From Epiperipatus broadwayi (Eukaryota; Onychophora; Udeonychophora; Euonychophora; Peripatidae), in contig JAQFVV010007213.1 of the NCBI GenBank assembly GCA_028023455.1, forward strand, positions 1 through 64,000: 64,000 nucleotides of DNA, given 5' to 3'. This document shows positions 20,591-35,105 of this stretch, in pieces. Below the pieces are notes generated by a model. The model ran no database searches, was not told where the DNA came from, and worked only from the letters and a program-made list of their open reading frames with translations. Each line of letters starts with the position of its first letter. Within the stretch, counting starts at the first letter, position 1. The position numbers and the translations under genes were made by a program.

Positions 20591-22360
20591 ACTGTTCAGT
20601 GACACACAGTGTCATCTCATAAATACACAACTCATAAGTACCTGTTTATTTAATTTTTAAGGTTTTTTTGCCTTTTCCCCATAATTAATATATGTCTCCA
20701 TTTTTTTTTTCATATTACATGTGCTATGATGTATTACATATAGTGATGTATTATTCTAAGTTTGTGATATATTTAAGAAAATGCCTCCATGGTATCTGCA
20801 TACAAATTTTATTGATTAAGTTTGTTCACACATTACTTAGATATGTTATCTTCAAGATCACAAACTTAGCACAACATTGAATTAATACATTGTAGCAAAA
20901 TTAATAACAAAATATCATAAAAATATATAAACCTTTGTTAAAAGTACATTATCAGAAATGCAAATTTTCTTAAAAAAATAATAAACACGGACTTAAAATT
21001 TATAATTAAAAGAAAAACATTTGCAGCATTTTTGCTTTTATTTTCTTATTTAAAATTGTGCTTAAACATTCCTCTATTAAGTTGAATTTAATTCAGTATT
21101 TTTAATTTTTTTTAAAACTAGAATAATTTGATTTTCTTCAGATAAAATCTGTCTTATAAATTTAATATCTTCAATTTTCAATGCTCTTCCACATAACTTT
21201 TTGAGCTTCCATAGCGATTACTCTCCCAATACTTTGATAACAATACAAAATCATCTTCTACCTTTAATTAAAAGTAATCTAAATTCTTTCTCAAAAGTGT
21301 ATTTCTATACGACGATTCCCTAATTATCATGTTCATATTTCCATGAGTTACTTACTATACATCTGGCATTCAATTCACTCCCTTTTTTTAAAGTTAACAA
21401 ACTAATTGGAGCTAAAAAAAACATATTATTATAAACATGAGAACTATGCAAAATTATCCTAAGATCATTGTCTATTGACTGCATTCCATCTTTATTTTTA
21501 TTTACAGATAATAATAATAAACTAATTATCTCCTATTCTAATACTAAATCATATCTTCCTATACAGTCAATAAATTACTATTTTTTTTAAAAAATATATA
21601 TATTTGGTCTCATCTTCATACTTACTAAATCCACAATTACTTTATTCTAAAAAGATGAAACATTAATAACAGTAAATCACTCACCTTTTTTAATTATACA
21701 ACATATGGTTAACAATAGCAGTGTCCTATTTCAGTGTTTTTAATAGTAAGCTTGAGTAATCATTGGATACCAAATGTTTAATTACAGTGGTGGAGAAATA
21801 GACTTTAGTGTTTAAATCATGATATTTGATTTTAGCTGTGTTATTTTCAATGCTCAAACTAATTACAAATACACAAACAATATATTATTTGATTCTTAGT
21901 ATTGCCAAATGTTAGAGCATTTACATCCACATCTGCAGGTTAAGTTTCAGTTTTTACCTTTGACTTGATATCCAAAGCTAGAAGCAATTCAGTTATAAAT
22001 TTAACAAACACTTTTAATTTATTTGACTATTCAAACTAAAAAAGAAAAATTCAAAATATGTTAAGATTTTGATTAGAATCTAAAGCAACCTGCCTGAATA
22101 GTGTACCAGTTAAAAACGTATGTTCACTCAACAAGACTAAAATCCTAAGCAAAAGTATCTCGAATCTGATCATGCTGGAGATACACAGGTCTGGAGCAAT
22201 CCTGAATTCTAACCTATTTGCCTATTCTTTGAGTCTATATTATTAAACAATTAATTATTAACAGATATTATTAGGTTATGGTTTATCATTTTATTTCTTA
22301 TATACCTTTTAAAATAAATACTTTAACCAGGATTTATAACATTTATCCTACTTTAAATTA
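20591..22360. other. AT-rich stretch without recognised features
   Basis: The region is pyrimidine- and A-rich, with no gene. It includes 'ttgagcttccatagcgattac' at about 21200 and other short less AT-rich patches, none recognisable. Confidence 0.5.
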
Positions 22361-22405
22361 ATTAATCTCAGGTTCAAATCCCAAGACAACTAAAATAAAC
22401 TTTAT
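22330..22405 (+). tRNA. tRNA-like B-box relic (possible SINE head)
   Basis: 'caggttcaaatcccaag' at about 22370 is a perfect B box (GGTTCRANNCC) in T-arm context. The upstream D-arm ('taaccaggatttataac') and anticodon arm are only vaguely recognisable. Not a functional tRNA; a SINE relic is likely. Confidence 0.35.
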
Positions 22406-23565
22406 TGTTCTTAGTTTATTTGCTTTATAAAATTTAGAATTATACATCTTAAAATTTATTTCCAAATAAAAATAAAAATATTTAAAAAATTTTATTAAAA
22501 GAAATTCTGTCAGAAAATTCTGCATTTAAAAGTCTTTATAAATATTTTTTTTTGTTCTGACTCTCCCAGAATCAATAAGAAATTCAGAAAAACCATTTTA
22601 AGCACAAATAAGTTCTATTAAGATGACTTTTAAAACTTTAAATGAATAATCTATTGTTCGTAATCTAGTTAAATGGAAATCAAACAGTTCTAAGAAACAT
22701 TATTGCTTGATTGATTTTTGGAGATGTCAACAATTATTGTCTGACGATTTCTTCTAATAGCAGTAGATTTCTATTACCCTCATGGTAGACCCATTTTATT
22801 TTTAAATCTTATTTATATGATGTAAATATTACTGAGATGACTCCTATTCTCACTGAATACTGATAGAATTTTGGCAGATATAACAACATTATTTTGGAAA
22901 GGGTCAAATCATGCCCCTCCCTACTTTATCGATTTTTCTAGCAAGACAATTTTTTTAATTTAATAATTTGATAATTTCGAAATTATAGGCAAACAAGATG
23001 TTCAGACATTATAAAGGTTATTTTTGAAGTAAGTAAATTTTTTTAAGATAGTCAATAACCTTTTAGAATTATTATGCGATTTTTAGAATACTTTTTATAT
23101 GATATATTATCTTATTGTTCTCATCTACTTACATACTGTTTAACAACAAATTAGAATTACCAGGCATTTAAATAAATGTTTATTTTATATTTTTTTATCT
23201 TAAATAATTTTTTATATAAATTTTAATATAATTTATTACCATAAAATAATCCCCAATTTACAATATAAATATTTGTTAAGTACATATGTGTGTATAAATA
23301 AATATTACAACTAAAATAATTATTATTAATATCTTAATTTATGATCATGAATCTGTTGCTATGTCATTATCTCTTTGACTAATTCATTTACATTTAAGTG
23401 TAAACAATTTAAAAACTATTTTATTGATTTTTTTAATAAAATGTAAAAGTTTTAAAATAAAAGAAACTAAAGTTGTTAATTAAAAATAGATACAATAAAA
23501 ACAATTTTTTTAAAAGATTCACCTAGGGATTCTGTTATAGTATATAAGAACAGACAAATATCAGG
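22406..23565. other. AT-rich stretch without recognised features
   Basis: Nothing supported on either strand. A CTGACGA at about 22741 is not followed by a hammerhead core. Confidence 0.5.
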
Positions 23566-23569
23566 AATT

Positions 23570-24070
23570 ATCTAATGTATGCTGAAATTTATAGTCATCC
23601 CCACTGCATTTCAATCTCTTAATTTTTTTAATAATATCAGTGATAACTTTAATGATCTCTCATCCATGTATTTTATTTTGTTCTTTTTTTGTTACACCTA
23701 CCATATCCCCCACTATCCTTCTTTAAATGGTTTGAAGTCTCTGGATTCTTCTCAGATCTATAATTAAGGATAAAGCACATCTAATTAAAACTTTCATTTT
23801 GAAACATGTAGGCAAATTTACTAACTTCATCCAAATTTAATTCGGTGATTAATTTCATCTATTATGTTTTCATTTGTATTAGTAATATGACCAAGGTACT
23901 TTATAGTTATTAACCTCTAGTTAATGATTACCAATCTTTAATTTATTCTTTTAAGAAAATCTATTGAACATTACTTTAGCGTTTTTTAGCATTTATCTTT
24001 AGTGTTATTTTCTTATTTTTATCTGATAATTTTTGCAACATTTCTTGAAGCTATGAAGCATTATATATAT
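23570..24070 (-). pseudogene. LINE C relic, RT C-terminal part
   Basis: Minus-strand pieces read ITLKINAKK (palm motif D region), VNNYK then LVILLIQ-like text in the next frame (the usual YLG thumb segment), INHRIKFGMKLVNLPT, then RRIQRLQTI, VGDMVGVTKKEQNKIHG and VITDIIKKIKRLKCSGDD. The same order occurs in the plus-strand copy at 41760-42290 (RSIQRLQTTQRS, GMLGVTRRD, VTDLIEKIKRLKWSWAGHI). This copy has several frameshifts and stops and stops short of the WAGH motif. Confidence 0.8.
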
Positions 24071-25135
24071 ATAAATAATATATTATTCATATGTTTAAAC
24101 TAAAGTTCTGCTTTGATTCTCTGAATATTAAAATGGTGATTCTTATTATTTGTTCTATGAATATATACAATCAATAGATCAAATTCACTCCTTTACTTAA
24201 CAAACTAAGTATATATAACATCAAATGTTAAAAGGACAGATAACATCATAATGTCTTTTAAAGAGGTCATTTGAATATATAATTCACTAAGCTTAAATTA
24301 CTTCCTGTTATTTTACAAACACACACACACACATATATATGAAAATGATTATGCATTATCAAAAACATTGTGTCATATCAAAAACTAAACAATAATGTAC
24401 TAAAGTGGTTCATTTTTAATAATGATTTTAATATATAGTCATCGATTCATCACTTCCATTCAACCAATCAACAACTTTTTATTTGTTTCATTAAATTATT
24501 GGGATAAGAACTAAATTATTTAATATTTATAATTTCTGGCCAGTTGTTTTTGCAAACAAAGTTAGTCATTTTACTCATATACATTCATTCACATAAAAAT
24601 ACACAAAATTCATTTTTATAAATGGTTTAATTAAAGTTAAATTTTGGAATTTTTTTTCATATATTTTGTTTATTATGACTAACTTAAATATGAGAAATAA
24701 ATGTTGTAAATTAAAAAATACTCTTTGTTTTACATTGTTAAAAAGTCCGATGCTAAACATAAATTTAGAAACTAAACAAAAATGTATATAGTATTTGATT
24801 ATTAATTTATAAATTTTAAATTTTATTTAGCATATTCTATTTATCTGATCTTTTTTTTGAGAATATTCTTAATAAAACAGAATCATTCATATAACTATGA
24901 GCTGTGATAATATTATATCTGTATTTATTAAATTTTTAATTCCATTTATTTTACTTTATAACTATTGTAAAACTTTCTTTTATTGGAGATAACAACTGGT
25001 ATTTATGAAATGTGTAAAATGTGCTAAGGCTATTTTGTTAGAGGAAAAGTCCTCTCTCATGGAATGCATACTTTACATTGGCGTATGAAAATGTTAGACA
25101 GTTTGATATCATTTGTAGTTTTATTATTATATCAA
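24071..25135. other. AT-rich stretch with (AC)n/(AT)n microsatellite
   Basis: An (AC)n followed by (AT)n lies at 24319-24340 and a short (AT)n near 24062. The 61-codon minus-strand frame 24575-24760 is of background composition. No gene seen. Confidence 0.55.
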
Positions 25136-25139
25136 AAGA

Positions 25140-28060
25140 TTAAAGAGAAGTAATTTTTAACATTTTTTAAATAAAAAGCCATTATTGATACCAAATTATA
25201 TACACATATCAACATACTTATAGTAGAATAAATTTATGCTTCATAGGCAAAAGTAGATATTTATTTTCAAGAATGAAATTTGATGGAGAGGTTAATGAAA
25301 ATAAAGGCATACACTGTAAAAGAGCACAGTTGAAGTAGATTTTAGATTTCCAAGATTTGGTCATAATAAGATTCTGAATAAAAATTTGAATTTGAGAGAG
25401 TATAGGTATGAGTTGAACTATTCCTTGCTATTTCTTTTGAGTACATTATATTTCTTAATGTCAAATATTATGGTCAGCATGCAAGCCACATGTTTTTTAG
25501 TTTATATATGACTACAGATTTTTGAATGTATTTTATATATTTTTAAAGTAATTGCTTGAGGTTGATTATACACTTACAAAACATGAATAGACATAGAGAT
25601 GAGAAGTATGGGCAGGTTTGAAAAAGGTGTAGCATTTCTTCTGGCTAATTATTGCACAAAACACAGGTAAGTTTAAGATTAACCATAAAATGCTCATTTA
25701 GAAACATTTTAATTGGAATTGCACCCTGTAATAATAATAAAAATAAATTTTCTATCATAATTGAGAAGCACAAAGGTTTTGAAACATAGTTAGAGTCTTA
25801 GCAATTGGTAGGATTGTGCATAGATATCTGGATGGATGTTCTTTTCTTTAAATTTTTAAATGATATATCAACAAGAGATTTGATATTATATTGGTTTACT
25901 AGGTATAGATGTACAATAGCATTACCTGTGAAAAAGGATCATTTAACATGTAAAATTGAAACAAGCAATAGTGTTGGAGGGGGATGGTGTCAAGTATTAG
26001 TTTAATAAGTGTTGCAATATACATTTTGGCCTTTATATAAGTTACAAAGGATTTGTGACATATTAAATTGAGCCTTCTTTTCATTTAGGAAAGAATGCTG
26101 TTCTGATGGATAAAAGATATGAAGATGAGTCCAAACAGACATAAGTTTATCGTAGGTCATGTTAAAAAGTCACATTATAAATTGTAGTAGAAAATATGCC
26201 ACTAAGAATATCATACAACATTTTTGAACAGGGTACTTTTATTTTCATACTGAATGAATTCATAATGGCTTTAAATGTTGGCTTAATTGCATTTTAGATA
26301 GATTAATTGAGACACTAAAAAAGGATGAGGAGTTAGTTTCCACAAAGGTGACTTGAAAAACTTGTATTGCAGAAATTGTTGATGTTTGGGATTTGTTTAA
26401 AATATTCAAAATGATGGGGTTTGAAAGCCTCTGAAAATTATCAGATCATCATCAACAAAAGATATGGTTTGGACAATAGCTCCAAGATGAGGAAGGGAAA
26501 TCAGGAGATTTACATAAATTGCAAATAGCAGTGATACAAGTGGTGTGCTGCATAGTATGCCATGACTAGGTTTGAAAGATATTGACAGTCACACATAAAT
26601 CTTTAGTTTGATATATTTGTAAATAGTTAGCAATTATCAGATTATTGTGTTTAGACAGATGTTTAAGTAATACAGCAAAAAGATATTTCCAATTGATTTG
26701 ACAAAATGATGATGAGTTTTAGCATACAATGTAATCTGTAAGTTTATTCTCTTTAGAAACAATATTGATTTTTATAATAGAAAATAGCTTGAAATGGTGT
26801 GGCAATCTTTTATTGCATAATATGAAGTTGATAGTTTGGGCAGAATAAGTTCATTCAGTTTTTTAAAAAATAATTTTTGCAAAGAGTTTTTGATCCACAA
26901 GTTATTCACAGAGAGGTATATTGTATTTGATTTTTTTAAGACAAAATATTATGCTGGGAAAAAGATTGAAGATGTTAAGATTGCTCAAGTTGAGTTGATT
27001 GTACCATTTATGTAGAATAGGAATTACAATATTATCAAACTTCCTGAAGACATTAGCTGCAATAAAATCTGCAGCTAGAAAAATGTATATTCCTAGGTGT
27101 ATGATTTCTTGGTATGCTGGTTTTTTTGTAATAAAATTTTCTTGAGGAAATTATGTACTTTATTGATTAGTTGGAAAATATTTATCAGCTGCATTTAGAT
27201 CAGATTTTAGATGCTCTAGAATTTCCATGTTCCAGAGAGCATAGCATCATCTTTTGATAAAAGAGGAGTGCCAAAGATTTGAGATGGAGTTGATCTTGCA
27301 TAATTTACAGTTGTTCTTATAAGATTTGTGGGATTCGGTATTATTTTTTAAATCTATGTGTTGTTGCAGTCTGATTGTAAAATGTGATCAACTGGTTTGC
27401 TTCATTTTGCAGTTTACAAATAAATGTTTTGACATCATTAATTAGTGAGTTAGTATGCAGGGTTGTAACTATGTCTTCAATATGCTGTTTTATGAGATTA
27501 TTTGAGCAATAACTTGTTAATCATTGGAACAGCAGTTGTTTAAAAAAATTTGAAAACCAACCAAGTTTCAATTGGAGAAAAGTATTGCATCTGATGATAG
27601 GAATGACTGACAATGACTGTATTAAAGAAAAGTTATTTATAATTAATTTAAATTCAGTAGAAATCTTCCATTTAAATGTAAATTTATAGGATTGGGTGTT
27701 ATATTAAAATCTATATAATTTGAAAGTCACACAACTGTGATATAAAAATGAAATATTAAATAGAGAAACTGAAGTTTTAAAATCAGATGGAGATGTAAAA
27801 ATGAGATTGATAAGAGATGAACCGCACCCTCCAATATATAAATCTGCTTGAAAAGGTTACAAAGATGAAAGCAATAGAAAAGTGAATTGATTAAGTTTAA
27901 ATTGTAATGTAGATGATAATTCATCATAAGAGCAGTTTAAGATACCATAAAGGATAGTTATTCTAGATATATGTAAAATTTTAGTTTGAACAATGAGGAG
28001 TATCTTGATTACATCTTTGGTTTAAGTATATTGATATGAGGTAAAATTGCTCTAATTGAT
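25140..28060 (-). mobile_element. LINE B, copy 1 (endonuclease to C-terminal finger)
   Basis: A non-LTR retrotransposon ORF2 relic is readable over about 2.5 kb of the minus strand. Near 27850-27784 it reads ADLYIGGCGSSLINLIFTSP, like the late motif of APE-type endonucleases (S-x-I-[DN]-L-I-F-x-S). Around 26563-26412 is the RT palm. Near 26080-25900 is RRLNLICHKSF, shared with copy 2. At 25672-25610 is CVLCNN-stop-PEEMLHLFQTCPYF, a C-terminal Cys-x2-Cys...His...Cys finger. The 3' untranslated part ends near 25140, shared with copy 2 near 45610. Many stops and frameshifts are present. The clade is not assigned (APE-type). Confidence 0.85.
26412..26563 (-). pseudogene. LINE B reverse transcriptase palm fragment
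   Basis: An open stretch of about 50 codons on the minus strand reads TPLVSLLFAIYVNLLISLPH, then LGAIVQTISFVDDDLIIF. FVDD is the catalytic YxDD-type box with both aspartates present. The preceding GILCSTPL corresponds to the QGxPLSP motif with its Gln lost. Flanking frames are broken, so the enzyme is dead, but this core is well preserved. Confidence 0.85.
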
Positions 28061-31000
28061 GAATAAAGGAGAGGGGATAATTGCATTAACAGTTATGTTT
28101 ACTTTTGTTAATAAAATTTTTATACTTATCAGAACTACTACACTCTGTACTGTCTGATGTTCAGCTTATGTATTAAAATATGGCATTTCTTTAGAACATT
28201 AATTGCTTAAAATTTTTTGTTTAAAATTTAACAAAACATTTATTAAACAATGGTAACTTGTTGCATTATTTATATAGAGATTTTTCTACTATTTAGTTCA
28301 GATTTGGGATAATTGGATTCTCAACCTTAGAATAATGCTGAACCTTTTCATTTGGTAACTTCCTTATATTTTTCAATTGTGTAAGTTATAACAATTTTTT
28401 TTATATTTTCTTTAATCAGCCTGGCCTAATATTTATTGTAATAACTACAAAAAATTTTCATATACATTTTCTTACCTTTATTAGTATAATATTATACCCA
28501 AATAATCTTAGATATATTATTAGCTTTTAATTTACATCAATTAAAAAAATATTTAATTTAAAATTAGTCTCTTTTTCACAAAATATTTTAAAGTTTATTT
28601 TATATTACAATAAAAAAAAAAGGTTTCTAAAAACATTTATTTAAATTTGATAGTTTATACATTAGAGGAATGCATTTAGTGGTAAAACTAATAACATTGG
28701 CTTTAAAACCATAAAAAAAATATTGTAAAGATAAACAAGACAATTCCTATAATAAGGCTTTTAGATAAATACTTTCTTCAAATTATGAATGCCATCAAAC
28801 TTTTAAATATTAAGATGATTAAATTTTAAAAATGTATGAGATTATTTTCTATCAATTAATGGCTTTTTAAGATAGTCCTGAAAAGTTTAAATTCAAAAAT
28901 CTGAAACTTGATATGCTATTAGTACTTAATTATGAATAATAATAAAGAGATCAAAAGAGGCCACTGAATAAATCTCCGAAAGTACTAATCTCTTGATTTT
29001 GATATTTTTAAAAAGAAATTTTACAAAAAAATAAACTGAAAAGCCTTACAGGTATTTAAAATAAAATTGATTTTTTTTTGTCAATTGGAATTATTAAAAC
29101 GGATGCAATTTAACTATTTTAATAGATACTTGTAAGATATTAGAAAACATGTTAATAGTAAAATTTAAAAGACATATAAAAAAAATTAAAAAGAATTGTA
29201 AAAAAATAAATTCACATTACAAATTAAAAGCTAAATTCTGCAGAAAGTTATAATAAATTCGATGAACAGTGGAAGATATTTAAAAAATTCAATAAAGTTT
29301 ATTATTATAAGAAGATAAAAGTTTTTGAAAGTTTTATTTCAGTCAGAATCAAAATTCAAACATTGTTATTTGAAAAAATGTAAAAATTATATAATTTATT
29401 TACTATTTTTATATAGAAAATAGTGATATTAATTCTGCATTTAAATAAAATATGATATAAAGTGAGTAAAAAATTTAGGAATGGAATTTTATTTATAAGT
29501 TTCTTTATGATCGCCTTAAACTATAATTTGTTTATTCAGAAACTGTCTCATTTTTCTAAAAAAAAAAAAATGATTGATTTTTTATTGCAAAAATTTTTGT
29601 AAATTGTCTGCTTTTTTTTTTTATTATATGAAGTGTGGCTCTACTAGAATGATTTTGTATCATTTTTTCTTTGAATGCAATAATAATAAAATTAACATCA
29701 GTTAAGCATAGTAGAGGTATTAATGTTTTAATGTGGTCAGTATTAAAATTTAAAAAAAAAATAGTATTGCACTATGAATGCATTCTTGGAGGCAAAATCC
29801 TGATAAGTATTGATTATTATAGAATGTTGCAGATGGCTTTGAGATATTTAGTGTAATACTGACTCATGACACAATTATGATTAGCTACATTCATACAAAT
29901 CTGACTATAATGAGGAAATCTGGGATGTCTTTTTAGTTTTGAGTTTAATTTAACTCAACTGTTTTATAAAAATAACTACATGAGTATAATAAAGAAATAT
30001 TTGTGATGGAAATTTAACTAAAAAATCAAATAGAGTGCTTACAACTTTTTTTGAAAAAAAAATATTTTAATTGGTTTATAGTGATTATTGATTCAAGAAC
30101 AATAACAAACACAACCATAAAGATTTAATAAAGATAATAGAGCAGGCTGTTTTATTATCAAGTGGTTGTTTTTATCAAAAATCTATGTATTTTTTTCAAC
30201 TGAAAATTATTTTTGAGAATATTTTTGATCTTATGATAATAATTCTTGAAGTCATATTTTTAATTTTTATTTAACAAATTTGAATTAATGGCAAGTTTTG
30301 AAGTGAAAATATTTCACTTTGGAATTTGTGTATCATTTGTAGGTTTTGTTTTACTTATCAGTTTAAAAGTATTAGAGTGAGTTTGAAGAAAACAATTATT
30401 TTTAATTTTTAATTTAATTGGAAATTATATTAATATCTCATAATTAGTTCCTTGAAAGATTAATATATTAAAAGGTTTAATAGTTTTATTCATTTGATTC
30501 AGGTTGAGTTCTTCTCATCAATTTTTAAAACTGGGAATTAAAAAATAATAATTGAATGATTTATTCAGGAATTTATAAAAAGCTTTAACATTAGAAATAA
30601 CATAACTGAGATGTAATCCATGGATCTTGAACATCAGAGTTTGCAACCTGCATCAAATCTTACAATTTAATTTATATAGAAGAAATTGGAAATGAATTTT
30701 ATGAAAAAAATTACAACTCCTATTTTTGAAAGACTTTTTATGTATAAAAAATAATTAACCTGTATCAAAGTAAATAAAATATTTAGCAAGTTTTGAAGTT
30801 AAATAAATATAAATATTATTCTTATCTGCATCATTTAGCACCATAGAAGATTTAAAAACTATTTGTTTTTGAAATGAGTTCCATTTGCCATATGCAAAAA
30901 TATCAGTTTGTCTATTTGGGAAAAAACTGTTTGTAACAGCTACATCCACTATATGATACTCTTAACAATTTTCAAATATTTTTATTTCATATTATTTTTA

Positions 31001-31405
31001 AAATTAAACAAATGTGTCTCTCAGTACATTCATAAATATGTTTCTATTGTGCAAGAATCAAACTAATTTGAATTTATCTCACGTGGTTTCAATTTTATAC
31101 CTCCCCCCCTTTCGGTTTTAATGGTTATCTTATACTGCTTGTAGTCTAGACTTGACTATAATTATTTTTTTATCTTCTTCAAATGCCAGCTAGTTTTTTA
31201 TACTTTTTTAAAAAAATATAATAAAATTGTTCTAACTAATGGCAACAATAATAAGTAGCAAATTTATCAACTAGTTACAAAAAAATTGTCATCTGAATCC
31301 AATTACACAAAGGTAATTTTATTTCATTTTCTGGCTATATTTAAAAAAAAATTATACAAATAATTAAAAATTAATGTAAATAATGCTTATAAAATGCATT
31401 TGAAA
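28061..31405. other. AT-rich stretch without recognised features
   Basis: Poly-A/T runs occur near 28611-28620, 29561-29572 and 29612-29622. The 61-codon frame at 29671-29856 (plus) and the frames at 30755-30949 and 31371-31559 (minus) show no known motif. A pyrimidine run 'ctccccccctttc' lies at about 31101. No gene or mobile element is supported. Confidence 0.45.
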
Positions 31406-31409
31406 CTAT

Positions 31410-32735
31410 ATATATATGTATATATTTAGGATTTGAACTGATACTTCCAAGCTCCCTACAGCTATTCACTCTCCATCTTATACAATTGATACCCATGACC
31501 ACATACATGCAAAAAAAATATATGATCTCCAATATACATATTTTGAGCTGAAACAGCATTCAACAGTTAGTTCAGATCACCACCACCTACACATATACAC
31601 AATCAGTGTTTAGTTTATATTAAAATAGAAAATCTTAAACTTTAATGGACAAACTTCAATCTTCTTCATCCTCCAACTCATCAGTCATTCATATTATTGA
31701 AAATTAGAGGATGGAATACTCAAAGCCCTTATTGATGCCAATATTATTGTCATATTCATATTGACCTCTCACACATAGGACCTTAATATATTCATGTGAA
31801 TATACAGAAGAGGGATGGACAGAATACAGGCTGAATATGTAATATTTAAATAGATGTATATTATCTATACTAAACTAAATGTAATTAGAAGAGACTTGAA
31901 CTCAGACTTTCAATCTTCTGTAATTATCCATTTCATCTTACACAACTGATACACATGACCGCATACTTGTGAAAAAGATAAATGATCTCCAATATACATA
32001 TTTCATGCTGAAACAGCACTTATTAATTGATCCAGATCACTATCTCCTACACATATGTGCAATCAATGCTCAGTTTGTATTGAGATAGCAAATCTTCAAA
32101 CTTTAATGGACAAGCTTCAATCTTCTCCACCCTCCAACTCTTCAGTCATCTATATCACTAAAAAACCAAGGATGGAACACTCAAAGCCCTTGTTGATGCA
32201 AATATTATTTCATACCCATGTTGACTTTGTTACGCTGACTCCTCACATATAGGACCTTAATATGTCCATTTAAGTTTCAACTAATTACATTAAGTTTAAT
32301 ATAGACAATATACATGTATTTAAATATTATATATTCAGCCTGTATTCTTATATATGAGGGGTCACAGAGACCTAAATTCAACATGGATAAGACATTAATA
32401 TTGGCATTAACATGGGATTTGAGTGTTTCATCCTTGGGTTTTCAATGATATAGGTGGATGAAGAGTTGGAGGGTGAAGATGATTGAAGTTTGTTCATTAA
32501 AGTTTGAAGATTTGCTATCTTAATATAAAATGAGTACTGATTATATATGTGTGTGGGAGATGGTGATCTGGACCAATAGCTAAGTGCTGATTCAGTATGA
32601 AATATGTATCCTGGAGATGATTTATCTTTTTCACATGTGGTTATGTGTAGCCTGAAAGTCTGAGTTAAAGTCCCTTCTAATTACATTAAGTTTAGTATAG
32701 ACAATATGCATGTATTTAGGTATTATATATGTATT
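31410..32735. mobile_element. HHR element C: two minus units and one inverted plus unit, decayed
   Basis: Two units on the minus strand (about 31420-31860 and 31861-32335, spaced about 462 bp) are followed by one plus-strand unit (32340-32735), head to head. Shared landmarks are 'taatggacaagcttcaatct', 'ccctccaactc', 'cccttgttgatgc' and 'tgttgacc'. The hammerhead boxes are all damaged: 31564-31570 reads tcaacag, 32017-32035 has lost the box, and 32574-32583 reads atagctaa. The outer ends carry B-box-like 'gacttgaactcagac'. 'tatatatgtat' at 31411 and 32724 could be a target duplication but is low-complexity. Confidence 0.78.
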
Positions 32736-34600
32736 TAATAAATACATATCTTAGAAGTGATATGAGATACGAATTATATTCTTGAAATATAACAAAAATG
32801 AATTATAGATAGTGCAGATTAATGTAAATCAAAACTGATCACAAACATTAGATCTTAATTCTATAAATATGATTTATTTTTAGTTGATCTCAAAACATCC
32901 TATTTACTAAGGTTTCACAAATTAGATTGTCACTGGGAGATAGAATCTGAGATGCAAATACTGGAACTTATTCTTTTTAGCAGATAATTATTATGAATAA
33001 AATATACAGAAGTAATTCATAAATTACATATGTGTTGAAATATAGTACAACATAGATGTGTTTTCATTATATAGCATTTATTATAATAAACACAAATTTA
33101 GCAACATAAATATGATACAAAAATAAAAATTAACACAAATTAAATCAATATTCAATAAAGTGAATTAAGCAAAAGTTAAGAAATAAAATTTAAATAACAT
33201 ATTGTATATATAAAATAAATAATAAAACCATATTCAATTTATATTTGTTTACAGCAGTAGTATTGATTTTTTTTAAAGACAACTGTTATTACATATAAAA
33301 TATTAAAGTTTAAGTCTGTAAAAGAATTGGCAGTGTTAGAAAGTGGAACTTTAATAATTGCTTTGGATATCATTTAATATTAAAACTCGAAAAACATCAA
33401 TTTGAGCCTAAATATAAAGATGTTTAGTTATTCAATAACATTATGATTCCACTAACATTTATCCATAAAAAAAATTTTTTCTAATGGCTTGTAATAAAGA
33501 GTATTTTTATAAGGGGAGTTACAGAAAAAAAAATTTTTTTTTTAAGTTAAGATTTTGCCAATGTATGTTGTACATCACTGTAATCAGTAGTAAATTCTAC
33601 AGTAATTTCAATAAATGATGTTTTAGTAATAGAATATAATGAGTAAATTTAACTTTATTTTTTTAGTTGTTATAACAGTTTTATAGTTACAATTGATTTC
33701 TCTTAGGTTAGATATTAGTTCATAACAGTAAAGGTTCTAATATTTGTTGAGGCTAACTTTTTTTTAAAAAAAATCAGATAATCATTATTTGATAATCCAC
33801 ACTTTTGCTTTCTTAAGCAATGAATAAAATGCAATGGATAATTAAAACATAAATAATATCACTTTTTTAAACAAATCTTTTTAATATAAGAGAAATTCTG
33901 CCTTCAAAAACTTATATCCACCAAAATACTATTCAAAATTAACAAAAAAATCTATGATTAATTATTGAATAATGGAGATTATTTTATTAGTAAATCTGTT
34001 TGTAATTTTAAAAAGTAATACTTATTTCTCTGTTGACATCATTAATTTGATGGATTTATTTCACTGTCATTTTTAGAATTAATAAATTTTCATTCTTATT
34101 TATTTATTTTAATTTTAAAACACATACTAAATTATAAATATTATTGATATTTATTAAATTGTTCAATCTCACATCAGATAGTAACTGAATATTCTTTATT
34201 AAATATAGGACCATAAGTTCATGATAGTTTACATAAAATACTGATTGAATTTATATTTAAATTTATTGTTAATTAAACATAGCTTTTTTATTAGTAATAT
34301 ATTATTTTTGGTTTAAATATTGAAGATGGAAAATTAGCTGAAAGCATGCTAAAACTTGATCATTACATTTAAAGATTTAATATTTTTTCGATTAAATAAT
34401 TGACTACTCATTATATTTGACAATTTCAAATTATGTAATTAATTATCTAATGATATAATAATACTCTAAGAGTAGTTTACTATAGTCAAATAATTATTTA
34501 TTTATATAATTTTTAAACGAAATGATTAAACTTTTTATGACTTTTTTATGTCAACAATTTCAAATATATACATAATCACTCTTAATAAGTTTGTGGAAAA
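32736..34600. other. AT-rich stretch without recognised features
   Basis: Homopolymer runs occur near 33460-33545 and 33751-33772. Nothing else was recognised on either strand. Confidence 0.5.
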
Positions 34601-34604
34601 ATAA

Positions 34605-35105
34605 ATGTATTATTTATAACTGAAACACACAGACTTATTATATACTTGTGTCTATATATGTAATGTATAGGGTATATAAGCACAGACTTTCACATAATCC
34701 ACCACTCTCCACACTATCTCATAACACTAATACACTTGAACACATATATGTTGAAAAGATACATAATCACCAATATACATATTTCATGCTAAGCTAGCAA
34801 TCATCTGTTGGTCTAGATTACCATCTCTAGACATATTGCTATAAGTGCTCAGATATATATTAAGATATCCAAACCTCATACTTTATTGGACAGGCTTCAA
34901 TCTACTCCACATTCCAACTCTTCAACCATCCATCCAATTGAAAATATGATGATGGAATGCTCAAAGGCCACCCTGAGTCTGAGATTCTTGTCACACCCAT
35001 GTTGACCTGAGGTCAATCTGACCCCTCATGTACAGGACATAATCCATTTAATACATATACAAGGGATGGGCAGACATCTCTATTATGTAATAACTGAAAC
35101 ACACT
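34605..35105 (-). mobile_element. HHR element C, single unit with overlapping ends
   Basis: 'taactgaaacacac' at 34617 and 35091 bounds one unit of 474 bp, so slightly more than one monomer is present, as expected from a permuted monomer or circle. Sequence is closest to the 48732-50142 element ('caccactctccac', 'ccaccctgagtctgag', 'aggacataatcc'). In the hammerhead the reverse complement of the box reads CAGATGA (34801-34807), a U4 change that should abolish cleavage. The 5' flank has the partial tail of a preceding unit. Confidence 0.78.

Noticed and set aside
27575-27615. CTGATGATAGG in the LINE B region
   Set aside because: No GAAA at a suitable distance; the bases are part of the decayed LINE.
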